Part shown: positions 51,708 through 63,031 of the stretch, in pieces
Position numbering within the stretch: position 1 is the stretch's first letter
Layout of the letters: the number at the start of each line of letters is the position of its first letter
From: Emiliania huxleyi CCMP1516
Taxonomy: Eukaryota > Haptophyta > Isochrysidales > Noelaerhabdaceae
Direction: 5' to 3'
DNA: 64,000 nt
Assembly (NCBI RefSeq): GCF_000372725.1
Contig: NW_005197803.1
Span: 545,831 to 609,830 of the forward strand
Program-made: the position numbers and the translations under genes
The notes under the pieces: generated by a model
Database searches by the model: none
Seen by the model: the letters and a program-made list of their open reading frames with translations, nothing else
Told to the model about the DNA's origin: nothing

Positions 51708-54700
51708 ATGGACGCGTCGTGGACAGGCCCACGTCGCCTCTCAGCACTTGTCGACAGCTCACTCTCGCTCCGATGCCCACCCTCTCGAACGCGCCGACGC
51801 GCTCCCCGATTGACGGCCCGCACGCGCCTGCGGGCCCCGCCCGCTTCGCCGCGAGCCCCGTCAGTCCGTGCGAAAAGCGAGGCGGCGCGGGGGGAGCCCG
51901 CTCACGCAAGCCCTGAGGCGCGAGCCACACCCGCCGTCGCGCCGCCGAGCTCCGAGGCCGCCGCCCGCTCGCTTGCGCTCCTGCTCGCCGCGACGGGTGG
52001 GGGCCGCGACCTCGCCGACTTCTCCAACCGCGTCTGGCGCCACCTGCACCAGCGTGGCAACCTGCCGCCTGACAACCCGCAGCTCCGCGCGTACCAGAGG
52101 AACCTGCCCACCCTGATCGCGGAGCGGGCGCGGCACGTCCTCGAGCTCGTCGCCGTCGCGCAGGCCGAGGGCGGCGACGGCGCGCCCCACCTCCCCCGCG
52201 ACGCGTGGCTCTCCGCCCGCCGCTGCTTTGCCTTTCTCGCACCCGGGGCGGGCAAAAGCCTCTCCATCGCCCTCGCCATCGTCCTCTTCCCGCACGCTGC
52301 GACGCCGCCGCCGGGGTGCGGTGTGCCCCCGACGGCGGCGCGGCACCTCATCGTCTTCCCCTTCTGCACCAACATCAACGAGCTCCTCGACGAGGGCCTC
52401 TGCCTCGAGGAGAGGCCCTGCCGCGAGTGCCGCGCCGCAGCGAGGCAGGCCGAGCCCGCCTGCTGCGACGCGTGCCGCAACGAGCTGCACCACGCCGCGG
52501 AGGCGTCGTCGCTCTGCTCGCGGCTCGGCCTCCGCCGCACCCACGTCATCGAGCTCGCGCGCCACGTCTACGTCCTCCCCGACCGCTTCAACCCGCGCGA
52601 GAACCTGCGCCACCGGCGCGACTTTGAGCAGGCGTGGATCGTGCTCGCGACGCAAGACAAAGTGGCGCGCGCGTGCGAGGCGGGGCACATCGGGCCGGCC
52701 GACGTCCGCGCGCTCTGGGCCGACGAGGGCGACTACGGCAACAACCCCGACGAGCGGCGCGGCAGCTTCAGCTGGGACATCATCCAGCGCACGCTCTGGG
52801 CCTCGTGGGTCAACCTCTTCTTGGGCACCTGCGCCGAGTGGATGCGCGACCTGCCCGAGCTGGCGCGCGGAGCACCGTCCCCCCCCCCTCTCCTCTCTCC
52901 CCCTCACCGCCCCCCTCTCCCCCGCCGCAGGTCCGCTTCACGTACGGCGACCTGTACCGCTCCTACGACGCCTGCCAGCTCACCGTCACGACGCTCTGCG
53001 CGCACGGGCTCGTGGTGGGCGGGCGCCGCATCGGGGACGAGCCGCTCACGGAGGAGGACGTGGACGTGATCCGCACCAACCGGCGCGCGCAGCAGCAGCA
53101 CCTCCAGGCACGCCCCGCTAGCCCCTCCTCTCCTCGCCCTCTCCCTTCCCTCCCTTCCCCTCTTCGCCCCCTCTTTTCCGCCTTTTTTTGCCCCCCGGGC
53201 CCCCCCCGGACCCCCCCCCCCCCCCCTTTCCGGCTCCCCGCTGGCAGGTCTTCTGCCGCAAACTCCTCAACCAGCACGACGAGTGGCGCATCCCCACGCA
53301 GGGCGTGCTCTTCAACGCCCGCAACTCGGGCGGCGAGGAGGTCTGGCGCCAGCTCTGCGGCATCGCGGCGCGGCTGCCTCCGTCGCCAGTCACCGGCCGG
53401 CCGCTGCGCGTCGCGGTCGCGTACACGCGCCTCTCGAGAGCCGAGGACACAGCGCCCTTCCGCAACACGGAGCGCGTCATCGCCGCCTTCAAAGCGCTCG
53501 AGTACGACATCATCGTGCTGTGCGCTGCCCCTCCTCCCCTCCCCCCCCCCCCCCACTGGCGCCGCCATCGCCACTCGCTCACCCCCCCTCCCCCCATTTC
53601 TTCCGCAGGTCCAACATCGGCTGCCGCGGCCTCAACAACTCGATGATCATGGTGGGGCTCAACATGTACCCGCACAACACCAGCGTCGCCTCGCGCAACG
53701 AGCAGTGGCAGCGCGTCAACCGGCTCATCCGGCCGATCCGGCTCGACCCGCGGCTCGTCGAGCTGGTCGAGCGACTCTACGGCCGAGAGGTGGCCGCCGC
53801 GCTGGGCCAGTGCGCCCGCCCCGCGCCCGCACCCCCCGCCCTCGCGCCCGCGCCGCGCTGACCGCTCCTCCTCCCTCTTTCAAAGGTTCGTGCTGCACCA
53901 CCGGCTGCACCGCCTCCACCAGCGCGCCGACCTGCTCGAGATCGACGCCAACTTCGCGGCCAACAACGCCAACCTGCGGCAGTGCATCGCCGAGCAGGGC
54001 GCCGAGGCGGCGGTCACCCTCTCCAGCGAGCGGCTCGTCGACCTGCTCCCGCCCGAGGCGCTGCTGCCCGCCGACGGCGAGGGCGAGGAGGGCGAGGGCT
54101 CGCTCGACGGCAGCAGCGTCCTTAGCGAGGAGAGCGGCGGGGAGGAGAGCGAGGAGAGCGGCGAGGAGAGCGAGGAGGAGGGGGAGGAGGCGGCGGCGCT
54201 GCGGCGGGAGGAGGAGGAGCGGCGGCGGCGGCAGGAGGAGGAGCAGCAGCTTGCGGCGGTGGCGCGCGAGCGGGAGCGGCGGGAGCGCGCGGCGCGCGCG
54301 AGAGAGGCGCGCCAGCAGGCGCAGATCCGGCGCGACGGGCAGATGTGGTCCCGCTTCCGGGCGTGGCCGCGGCGGTCGCGGAAAACGGTGACGCTTGACA
54401 CGCTGGTCGGCTCGATCCTCAACGCGATGGACATCTCCATCCACGAGCGGCGGCGGGTCGCGACCCTCTTCCAGCGCGCCCTCGCCGAGGGCCCCGCCGT
54501 GCTGAGCGAGCTGGCCGGCCTCGGCGGGGGCGGCCCCCTCCTCGCCCCCGGCCGGTCCCTCCTCCGCCTCCACGAGCGGGTTGCCGAGGTGCGCGGCGAG
54601 CCCGCCCCGATCTGCGCCGTCTGCCGCGAGCCGCCGCAGCCCGGCTCGGCCTGCATCCTGTGCTGCTGCTTCGGCGTCATGTGCGTCGCGTGCCTCGACC

Positions 54701-55723
54701 GCTGCCCGACCTGCCCGCTCTGCCGCTGCCGCCGCTGCTCCGCCGCCCTCGTCCCGCCAGTCGACGTCCCCTCGCCCCTACTCGCCAGCCTGCTGGAGCG
54801 GCCGCTGCAGCGGCTTCACGCAAGAGGCTTCACGCAAGAGGGTCTCCTCTCGCAGTCGCCGCGCCTCTTCCAGGAGCTGCAGTTCATGGTCCGGCGCTGG
54901 GAGCAAGCGCTGCCGCCACCTCCACCTCCTCCGCCGCCAGTCGACGCCCCCTCGCCTCTCCTTGCCGGCCTGCTGGAGCGGCTGCGCCACGCCGCGACCG
55001 TCAGCCGTACTTACTCGTGCGTGTTTGTGCCGTTTGTGCACGCGCTGCTGCAAGACGGAGAAATGGCGGCCGAGGCGGCGGCGTGGGCGGCGCACGACCC
55101 GGCGTGGGCGGCCCTGCTCGAGCGGTACCGCGAGTTCTTCGAGGCGTCGCCGCGCCTCGCGCCGCTGCTCCAGCCCAACGCCGTCCGTGACATCAACTTG
55201 GCGGCGTTGCCCGGCTGGCCGTACATTGAACCGGCGCCCGAGCAAGAGGACCCGGCGCTGCGCGGGCGGCAGGACGAGCCGTGGCCGCTGCAGAGCCCGG
55301 GGCGGGGCTTCACGCAGGAGGGCCTTCTCTCGCAGTCGCCGCCCCTCTTCCAGGAGCTGCAGTTCATGGTCCGGCGCTGGGAGCAAGCGCTGCCGCCGCC
55401 GCCGCCGCCCGACCCAACGCCGGTCACGCCGCCTCCGCCGCCGCCGCCAGACTCACCTCCTCCGGGCGGTGGTCGACGAGATTGCAACCAGCGTGCTCGG
55501 CGACGTGATGTATGACCACGCGCATCTGCGCCGCCGCCCCGAGCTGCGCGAGCACCTGCTCAGGGGCACGGAGCGGGAGGTGCGGGCGCGGCTGGCGGGG
55601 CTGATCAACGCGATGCACGGCGGTGGTCTGCCGACCACGTACCGCCGCATCCGCTTCGACGCGGCGGCGCACGGCGGCGGCGGCGGCGGGCGGGTGGCGG
55701 TGGTGCTGCGGCTGCTCGTCTGA
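51708..55723 (+). CDS. SF2 helicase with internal zinc-ribbon and RING domain
   Basis: Six exons (51708-52862, 52931-53107, 53248-53519, 53609-53809, 53886-55386, 55451-55723) give about 1192 residues. Helicase core: Walker A FAFLAPGAGKS (GAGKS 180-184), motif II WADEGDY (DEGD 339-342, unlike the usual DExH/D) and motif III LGTCA (372-376). A C-rich insert (CLEERPCRECRAAARQAEPA, CCDAC) lies between the first two. In the second lobe VAVAYTRLS, IIVLSNIGCRGLNNSMIMVG and WQRVNRLIRPIR match motifs IV, V and VI. A charged coiled coil and a RING-like cluster (CAVCREPPQPGSACILCCCF, CVACLDRCPTCPLC) follow at about 843-886. Then come a duplicated GFTQEGLLSQSP segment and VVDEIATSVLGDVMYDHAHL. Introns 3 and 4 have GTGCGC donors. 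Introns 1, 2 and 5 appear to be GC-AG. It resembles RING-containing SNF2-like or viral-type SF2 enzymes; substrate unknown. Confidence 0.8.
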
Positions 55724-56532
55724 GAATTCGGCCGCTTTGATGATGTTCGTTCGGGGGGCAGAGGGAAGGGACGCCCCAACCAGGCGTGGTTGGCTGCAAG
55801 CTCGCTTTCCCACGGGCGAGAGCCGAGCTGTGACTGTCGCACGCACGCAGAGGGGAGCGTGCCTTGGGGCGGGGGACTGCACTCTGGGGTCTCTGGGAAG
55901 AGCTCGAAATCGTCCTGTCGCGCTTAGTGTGAGCGTGGCCAGTGAGGAGGCGTGAGAGACTAAAAATCAAACGATTGACTCTGGGGGGAGGCGGGGGCCC
56001 CCGGAGGCACCGTGCGCCGTGTGCAGCAGTGCGGAAACGGGGCTCCGGCTCCGCTAGTCTCAGCTAGCACCGACTTCCCGAATGATCACGGTTGATCAGA
56101 GGGCAGATTTGGAGAGATCTCGAGGAGTACATACAGATAGACCCTTCAACCATCAGAAAACTCTGACCTGATCGGTCCGTACTGACCGCCGACAGATCAC
56201 TCCAGACAGCAGACAGGCCGACGCAGTGCTTGCCATTTACTGGTAAATGAGTGGTATTTACCACTTATTTGATTCTCCTAGGGAGTGGTATGGTATGAGC
56301 AGAGAGTGGTATGGTAAAATACCGAGCACAATACCGACCGCCCACCAGCCGGGCGCAGCCCGGCTGGGCGCCGGCCGCCGGTGGACCCCCCACTAGCCAC
56401 TACGACCGCCCCCCATCCAGGAGAAGAGCGTGGCGGCCATGATGCCATCGCCATCGCCCGCCTCCTCCCCCGCACCAGCCGCAGGGCCAGCAACCTGGGG
56501 CATGGGGGCTCCGCCGCCGCCGCCACTCCCCA
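55724..56532. other. intergenic, no gene seen
   Basis: The interval holds the helicase 3' flank, then a less GC-rich segment with a TTTACTGGTAAATG palindrome (56235-56248) and repeated GAGTGGTATGGTA units (56282-56314). No coding pattern was found. Confidence 0.55.
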
Positions 56533-56718
56533 TCACCGCTGTCCGCAGCGCCGACCAGCTCCGCCAAGGCAGGTGCTCCACACTTGGCTCTCGTAGCGCC
56601 CGCGCGAGCTCTGTGCCCACCACTCCTCGATGATCTCCTTCACCGGGATCTTTGAGGGGTCCTTCCACTCGGCGCCGAGCGAGCAGATGGTCATGAGCAA
56701 CCGCATTCCTACCTGTTG
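56533..56718 (-). other. short unrecognised exon
   Basis: The minus-strand frame reads VGMRLLMTICSLGAEWKDPS, then KIPVKEIIEEWWAQSSRGRY and ESQVWS before a TGA at 56533. The composition is clearly protein-like and the block is preceded by ATACCAACAG, a fair acceptor. It probably belongs to a multi-exon gene whose upstream exons would lie in 56760-57280, where I could not pick a frame. The family is unknown. Confidence 0.4.
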
Positions 56719-57286
56719 GTATCAATAAAATTCCACGTCGGTGCAGAAAATCTTATATACTTATTCGGCGCCGGGGCGCGCTCTGCGCTGCGCGGCGTGC
56801 TCTGCGACTTGCTGGCCGCCAGGACCTCCGCACGGACTTGTGGGAACCGCCCGAGGCGAGCTCCAAGCCGCCGCGCACTGCACATGGCAGCATTTCTGCA
56901 TGGCAGTCCCAGCACCTTCTGCGGCGCCGTGCCACCCATTCCACATGGCTGCAGAAAGAGCAGTACACCCTCCCATTGACCCAACCCGCAACACAAGTGT
57001 GCTCGCCTCCAGCACCCAGACCGAGTGCAGCCTCGGCGAGCCAGACACGGCCCTCTCGCCCCTCCCGCCACGCGCGAGCCTCTGCAGCAATGCGCGCAAC
57101 TTAGCGTCTCATGGCCCGTGGCCGCAGGTTGCTGCTGCTGTGCGCCGACTGCGCGCTCTCTGCCGGCCGCCAGTGTGGGCCATGCATCCTACTATCTCAG
57201 GAGCGCAGTGCCTAGCACCCGAGGCGGCGCTCGGACTAGTTTTGCGCGCCGGTGGCGCCGCTGCAGCCACACATGGTATCGCGGCC

Positions 57287-58363
57287 TCACTCGCGCGCGC
57301 AGAGCTCCCAGCGGAGCGCACGCGACGTGCACTTGAGCCTGTAGGCCTCGGCAGCGCCAGCCGATCCCGCGCCGAGCCGGAAGCTGCGCCGCCGCTTAAA
57401 GATGCAGAAGCGAGCGTTCTTCACGACGTGTCGGGCGACTCGCACCGGTGGCGGCGTGCACGCCTGCAGCGCGTGCGGCGGCGGCAGAGGCGGCTCGAGG
57501 GCGATGTGGATGTTTGGGTAGGCGTGCTGGTTGACACTCGAGCCGAGCCGGACGTCGCGCATAAACTCGCGCTGCTCGTCGTCGGAGAGCGAGATGACGA
57601 ACTCACGCGGCGTGCTATCCCTCTCTGGGATGAGGCGGTGCGGCGCCACGGTGACGGGGCGCTCCCGCTCACCCCCAGGAAAGTCGACGACGTACCTCTC
57701 CCTCGACGTCAGGTACTTGATGATCTTGACCTGCGCTCCGTTGAGCTCGGCATAGTCCTGCAGCCCAATGAGTCGGGCGAGGGCGCCCGGTGGAAAGGAG
57801 GCCGCGCCGTGGGCGATGGGCATGTTGGGCCGCGCTGCCGACAGGTCGGCGCGGAGCAGGTTCACCGACCCACGGCCCATGTCGGGGCGGCGGCCCGACG
57901 GTGATGCGGCAGGGCCCGGTGTGGGTAGGTTGAGAGGCAGTACCCTGACTGCAGGTGGGAGTCCCGGCTGCAGCGCCGCGTTCTCCGCAGCGCCGGGGCC
58001 AAGCAGCAGCGGTGGCGCAGCGGCGCGAGGCTGCTGCGCGCGCCCCGGCGAGAGCACGAGGAGTGGCCCCGCGATCGGCAGAGCGCCGGTGCACTGGTAC
58101 GCACCGGAGCCGAGCTTGCGCCGCTTCTTCTCCTGCTTTTGCGGCTCGGGCGCCGCATCCTCCGGCGGCGGCGGCGGGAAGAGCAGCTGCTGCAGGTCGG
58201 CAGGTAGCCAGCTCTTGCGCACTTTCCAAGAGACGTTGACCTCCTTCCCATCGTCGGCGCAGGTGAGGGTGGAGGAGTATGTGGCCTCGAGGGCGCGGAT
58301 GAGCGTCGCCTTTGCGGCCAGGGCATTGGTGTACGCCGGCACGGCGGGCATCTCCTTCCTCAT
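57287..58363 (-). CDS. protein with SH3-like barrel, unrecognised
   Basis: The 358-residue frame starts at a Met (58363), but coding sense continues upstream (EQERALRRRQSELAE), so the true start or a 5' exon lies above 58363. The N-terminal third contains YTNALAAKATLIRALEATYS and VNVSWKVRKSWLPADLQQLL. A disordered Pro/Ala region follows. At about residues 190-245 the sequence LIGLQDYAELNGAQVKIIKY, then RYVVDFPGGERERPVTVAPH fits a small SH3-like barrel of the type LNGxxgxVxxyxxxRyxVxF common in algal proteins. The next segment (EFVISLSDDEQREFMRDVRL) is acidic. The last 60 residues turn Arg/Ala-rich and may be read-through past a splice donor. Function unknown. Confidence 0.55.
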   Translation of the reverse strand: MRKEMPAVPAYTNALAAKATLIRALEATYSSTLTCADDGKEVNVSWKVRKSWLPADLQQLLFPPPPPEDAAPEPQKQEKKRRKLGSGAYQCTGALPIAGPLLVLSPGRAQQPRAAAPPLLLGPGAAENAALQPGLPPAVRVLPLNLPTPGPAASPSGRRPDMGRGSVNLLRADLSAARPNMPIAHGAASFPPGALARLIGLQDYAELNGAQVKIIKYLTSRERYVVDFPGGERERPVTVAPHRLIPERDSTPREFVISLSDDEQREFMRDVRLGSSVNQHAYPNIHIALEPPLPPPHALQACTPPPVRVARHVVKNARFCIFKRRRSFRLGAGSAGAAEAYRLKCTSRALRWELCARE

Positions 58364-58639
58364 CTCGGCCAGCTCCGACTGGCGGCGACGGAGCGCTCTC
58401 TCTTGCTCGCCATCGTGAGATCGCGCTCTACTCGGGGCACCAAGGAGGAAGCCCGAAACCGTTTGGGTGTCCGACCCTGAACGGGGGCTGAAGCCTAGCC
58501 CAAACGGGGCCCGACGCCCCCGTCCAGAGTCCCGCTGCCCACCCGCTAGTGGTGGCTACCGCCTGCCTCCGCTGGAGGCCGGTTGCGGCTGCGCCGAGCG
58601 GAGCGGCGCGCGTACAGCTTCCGCAGCACGCGATGCTGC

Positions 58640-59050
58640 GCGTCTTCGGCCGGCGGCTGCGCCTCTCGGCGCCCCCCGCCGACTCTCCCGCTCCGATGGT
58701 TTGCCCGCTGGATCTCGCCCTCACCGGGACCGCATGGGCGCGCTTTCTGAACGAGCTGCTCACGTGCGGGCTCCTCGACGCGGCCCCCTTCTCCTCCACG
58801 GCTGGACTACAGCTTGCTATCGACAGCCTTAATCTGTCGCCAGCGGCATTGGAGGTGAAGGAGCCCGATCTCCTCCCGGTGGGGGGCCTCGCCGCCGCGG
58901 CCGCGCTGGCGGGGGATGCTGCTCGTGCGCAGCGTAGGGCGCCTCGCCGAGCCAGCGCCGCGGCGTCCGACATGCTCGGCGGCGGCGTGGTGGTTTCGCG
59001 CTGCGCCCCGCCGCCCGGCGGTGCCCCCCGTCGCCACCCCGGCAGCTGGT
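58640..59050 (+). other. possible + strand coding fragment
   Basis: The + strand frame reads MVCPLDLALTGTAWARFLNE, then LLTCGLLDAAPFSSTAGLQL and AIDSLNLSPAALEVKEPDLL, which has plausible helical periodicity. The frame then drifts into the 59085-59282 direct repeats. No splice sites or family were identified, and an overlapping minus frame is equally long. Confidence 0.3.
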
Positions 59051-59084
59051 ACCCGTCTGGTGGACCCTCACCGCCGGCGGGGCT

Positions 59085-59282
59085 CAGGCTGTGGCGCCTA
59101 AAGCCTAATGCTGTGGCGCCTAGAAGCCGAGCCGGCTCAGCCACCCACCCGCCGTCTCCCTGGAGGCTCTTGGCGGGTCGCCAGGAATGCGGCGCAAAGC
59201 ATCCAAACCCGTCTGCTCGGAAGCTTGCACTGTCAGGCTGTGGCGCCTAAAGCCTAATGCTGTGGCGCCTAGAAGCCGGGCC
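59085..59282. repeat. 49-bp direct repeat, two copies
   Basis: CAGGCTGTGGCGCCTAAAGC, then CTAATGCTGTGGCGCCTAGA and AGCCG occur at 59085-59133 and 59234-59282 with one difference. Each copy has an internal repeat of TGTGGCGCCTA. The copies are 149 bp apart. Confidence 0.92.
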
Positions 59283-59365
59283 TGCAAGGTACCACTTGGG
59301 ACGCTCGCGGCACCGGCAGCCGGACGCGCGAGGAACCCGCGGACGCTCACGGTGGCACCGGCGCC

Positions 59366-59493
59366 GAACTGACCCCGGCTAGTCGCCGACCACACCCACA
59401 AAGAACCCTGCACAAAGATCGCAAGGGCGGGGACCTGTTCCTTTTTACCCATCTCACAGTAGAGAGGTGTCCGTTTTTATATATGTATTTAGC
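59366..59493 (+). mobile_element. family D retroelement 3' end, copy 3
   Basis: It begins within the 3' UTR at GACCCCGGCTAGTCGCCGAC and runs through CATCTCACAGTAGAGAGG to a diverged TTTTTATATATGTATTTAG. It is shorter at the 5' side than the copies ending at 21129 and 24327. The diverged tail suggests that it is the oldest of the three. Confidence 0.85.
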
Positions 59494-59761
59494 GCTTGGT
59501 CACATCGGCCCCCGAGGTCAGAGCTTGGCATCTACGATCTAGAGAGTAGAGTACGGCTCTACTCTGTTGATGACAAGAAACTCTTGAGTCTGGGTCAGAG
59601 CTTGGCTCTCACGGCCCACACACACACGCCCATCCCCCGCGCGCCCACCGCGTCCGCCCGCTCGCGCCCCTCTCAACAGTACAACACACAAACCCCCCGT
59701 TGGCCGTTGATCACGGCATCACGCTCGCTACAGCAACGGACGTCCTCTTGCACACAGCAGA

Positions 59762-60742
59762 CTACAATACACCCAAGCACCGCGCCGGTAGCATGGCACG
59801 CAACACATCGCGCAAGCTTGCGCCCCGATGAGCGCCCCCGAACCATACGGTGAGTGCGACCCGCTCGGCCGAGCACTCTCCGTGAGGCAGCACCTCGTGA
59901 AGCATGCGGCGCGAGTCAAACAGGACGAGCGTCCCCGCCACCGGCCGCACCTCTGCGACGCGGCTCGCGGTCGCGCCCCGCTCGTCCTCTGCTGCCGCGT
60001 CGAGGTAGAGCACCAGGCTTCCCGGCCGCCCCGCGGCTGCCCCTCCCGTGGCAACAACCTCCCCGCCGCCACTCGCGCCCGCCCACTCATCCTCGTTCGG
60101 CGAGAGGTAGAGGACTGCGGTCACCTCTCGCATGTAGATGCCCGGGAGGAGAAGAGCGCGAGGGTGCAGGCTCGCGAAGCCGTCCCGATGCGGGCGGTAG
60201 CGAGCGCCGCTGCACTGGCCCTCCCGGCTGGCAGCGGGCTCGTAGCACGCCAGCTGGCCCTCGCGCGGCACGCCTAAGAGTGGCCTGGCCGCCTCTGCGC
60301 CCTCGACGCGTGCCGCCTCAAAGCCACCGAAGCTCCGCATCGTCGCTGGCAGCGCGCGCAGCTCGGCGAGCGCTGCCACCAGGGCGGGCTGCGCGGCTCT
60401 GATACCGAGCCAGTGCACCGAGTCGGTCCGGACCACCTCCCCGCCGACGGCAGGCGCGAATGCGCCGGCCTTGCGCATCGCGGCGACCTCGGCGCGAGCC
60501 GCCCGCAGGTGGGCGGCCGTGAGGAAGCGAGCCACCACCACATAGCCGTTCGCTGCGAGGTCCGCCTGCTGACTCGCCGAGAGGCGCGGCGGCGCGGTGC
60601 TCGAGAGGCGGAGGAGACGTGCAGCCTCGCCCAAGCCTTGCGGGTCTTCGCGGTACGACACCTCGCCGATGGCGTTGACTCCGGCGAGCGTGGTGGCAAG
60701 CGCAGCGCCGGCGGACGCCGTACGGCCGGCGACTCGAAGCAT
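59762..60742 (-). CDS. 2-oxoglutarate/Fe(II) dioxygenase, prolyl-4-hydroxylase type
   Basis: The 326-residue single-exon product begins MLRVAGRTASAGAALATTLA, a probable organelle or signal leader. The double-stranded beta-helix core has the iron ligands HxD in YRPHRDGF (H185, D187) and H282 in SRRMLHEVLP, with R294 in ERVALTVWF as the 2-oxoglutarate anchor. Upstream LAANGYVVVARFLTAAHLRA and RTDSVHWLG match the N-terminal part of EGLN/P4H-like enzymes, and MREVTAVLYLSPNED is the usual strand before the metal loop. These enzymes hydroxylate proline or other side chains using O2 and 2-oxoglutarate. The substrate could be a cell-wall or regulatory protein. The open frame starts a few codons earlier, but the Met at 60742 is the first true ATG. 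Confidence 0.88.
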   Translation of the reverse strand: MLRVAGRTASAGAALATTLAGVNAIGEVSYREDPQGLGEAARLLRLSSTAPPRLSASQQADLAANGYVVVARFLTAAHLRAARAEVAAMRKAGAFAPAVGGEVVRTDSVHWLGIRAAQPALVAALAELRALPATMRSFGGFEAARVEGAEAARPLLGVPREGQLACYEPAASREGQCSGARYRPHRDGFASLHPRALLLPGIYMREVTAVLYLSPNEDEWAGASGGGEVVATGGAAAGRPGSLVLYLDAAAEDERGATASRVAEVRPVAGTLVLFDSRRMLHEVLPHGECSAERVALTVWFGGAHRGASLRDVLRAMLPARCLGVL

Positions 60743-62379
60743 GTGTACACACACATACGTGCACTTTCTACGTGTATGCGCTGGATTCGGGACCAGGCTG
60801 GGTGGGTGGGTTCACCTCGACCACCCACCCTTGTTTGTGTCTGTGTGTCGCTCGGTGTCTGTGTGTCGCTCGTGCGTCTCGTCATCATCTGTCTCGGGTC
60901 CACCCATACCGCGTTGGTGTCCAGTCCGAGCGTGTGTGTGTGTCGACGGGTAGGGGGGCTGAGCCCGGGCGGTGTCCGGTGTGGAGTCCCCTTCTGATCC
61001 CGCCTGGGATGTTGGGTGTGAGGTTGTGGCGGCTTCGATCCCAAGGGGGGGAGCTGATCCCACTCAATAACCAACTCTCAGGGGCAGTAGGTGGGCCAGC
61101 TTCAGGCACGCTCATCTCGATCGTCAAGACGTCGCTACGCGCGGTCTTCCGCGGGGGGAGCTGCGTCGACGGGTGCGGGACCGCGGCGCAGCCAGTGCTG
61201 CGGCGATGCCTCCGGCTGCTGCGGCGAGTGGTGTGCTGCTCGCTGCGATGGCGAAAAACTCGTCTCGCCACACGCCAAGGGCTTATGCTCTGGCGAGACG
61301 TGAGGCGCATGCGCCCAGGAGGGGAGGGGGCATGTGTAACGACACTGCTAGAGATGCCTTTCGGGGCCCAGAGATAAAACTTCTGTGATGCCATGCGTGA
61401 CCTAGTAGTGTCCCCAGCTATGGGCGTGTCCACGTTGGAGCGGAGCCAGGTGTGGTGTGGGCGCGAGAATAGCTCCGCCGTTCATGGAGGCAACCGATGC
61501 GAGTCGACTGGTGTGTGTCGTCGTGGTTTCGTATCAAGAATACTCACTCACTCACACTCCAGTCCGAGCCTGGCTGTTCTTCACCTTCCTAACTACAAAC
61601 TGACTATCTATCTACTAACTAACACCCTTCCTAGGTCGGACTGTGTTTCGCCTTCCTATCTATCTATCTATGATCAGATCTAGCACAGACGGTCGAGAAG
61701 GGCTGTTCTTCACCGTCGGTACATACATGGTTTGTTTTTGTCTCATGGTTTGAGAGAGAGATTTTTAAAGACCAACAAGAAATAGTCAGAAGCTGCGCAG
61801 GCCGTCTCGTTTGCATGATCGCAGAAAAAACGGTTTCCCACAACATGTGTCACACACGGCGGCTCCGGCCGCGGCACCTCTCGATGGGTTCCACTTTCTA
61901 CGCACACCCACACGCACAGGGGAGAGGGGATCACAGGGTCTCACGTAGATCACATACCCTCTCACGAGACACAGGCCCTAACCGCACACACCGGGGAAGG
62001 GGCGCTTGGGAGCGGGGGCGGGGGCGGGGACGGGGGCGGGGGCGGGGGCGGGAGCGCGCGCGCGCGAGGGGTGGGGACGCTGCCGTGCGCGCTCAGCGCG
62101 CACCACACACCACACGGAGGGAGAGACGCCGAGGAGGCGGCGGCGGCGACGGCGGCGGCAGCGCGCGCGCGGCGCGCGCGACGGCGGGGGGGCGGAGCAG
62201 CGACCGCTGGCGCGGCCGCTGCTCCGTCTGTGCCAGGACGCGCGCTCTGCTTGCGCAGAGCGCGTCAAGGGAAGGGCAAGCGTGGCGGCTCGGGACGCGC
62301 GGCGGCGGCGGCGAGCAGCCGAGCGCTCCGTGAGCGGTGAGGCGGCCGGGCGAGGGCGCGGCGGGTGACGGGGCAAGGG
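60743..62379. other. intergenic, no confident gene
   Basis: The segment includes a GTGTGT-rich stretch (60830-60950), a CTAT tetramer run (61653-61672), twofold GGCTGTTCTTCACC (61571, 61701) and a very G-rich block at 61995-62060. No frame looks coding on either strand. TGTGTACACACACATA just upstream of the oxygenase start is a near-palindrome. Confidence 0.5.
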
Positions 62380-62992
62380 ATCAGCCCACACCCGGCGTCG
62401 CTTTTTGAGCGACGCCTGTGGTACGCCTGCGCAGGGGCCGCAGGGCGGTCAGTGGTGGGGCGAGGCGGGGCCGGCCGCGGGCCGGGTGCAAGGCGCCGGC
62501 CTCGGCGCCGCCTCGGCGCGCCGCACGGGCCCGGCGAGCCTCTGAGCGAAGCCCTTTTCTGTGAGCAGGGATTCCCTCCCGGCCGGGGTTGTGGCGGAGA
62601 GCCGGCATGGGAATCGCCGGCCCCCACCCAGGGGGTGCCCCTGCCAGGCGCCGCAAGCGGTGCCCGACAGGGGCGGGTGCCCCCACCCCGAGGGGTGGGG
62701 GCGGGGGCGGGGCCCAAAGTGATTCGGCCTATCGCCTCGGCAAGGTCCTCGGTGCGATTCTCCACGGTGTCCTCGAGCGAGAGTGCGGTAGCCGCGGAGG
62801 TGATGACGTCGACATTGGTGGAATCGGCTGGGTCAACGTCAATGTCGATAGCTCTTTCACGTCGGATCCCCTTGTTGTCTCCGATGTGTCGCGCCTGCGC
62901 GCTCGGCGTGTATGAAATCCATATCACCCCCTGCTCCACGACTGTGGCTTTAGGCGGCGAGGGCGGGGCGCTAGGCGGCGGAGCCGGTTTGG
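62380..62992 (-). mobile_element. retroelement 3' region, repeat family A copy 3
   Basis: Read on the minus strand, it matches 1715-2170. The protein frame is conserved (VVEQGVIWISYTPSAQARHI, then TSAATALSLEDTVENRTEDL), with about a dozen substitutions, mostly conservative. It ends just after the AATCCCTGCTCACAG block, so it lacks the last 350 bp of copies 1 and 2. It lies within 45 bp of the F-box gene start. Confidence 0.85.
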
Positions 62993-63031
62993 ACACCGCA
63001 TGTGGGAACACACACGGCTCGCAATCCAAAC

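Noticed and set aside
61978-62391. Arg/Pro/Ala-rich frames in the very GC-rich block
   Set aside because: Open only because of composition; frames on both strands look alike.
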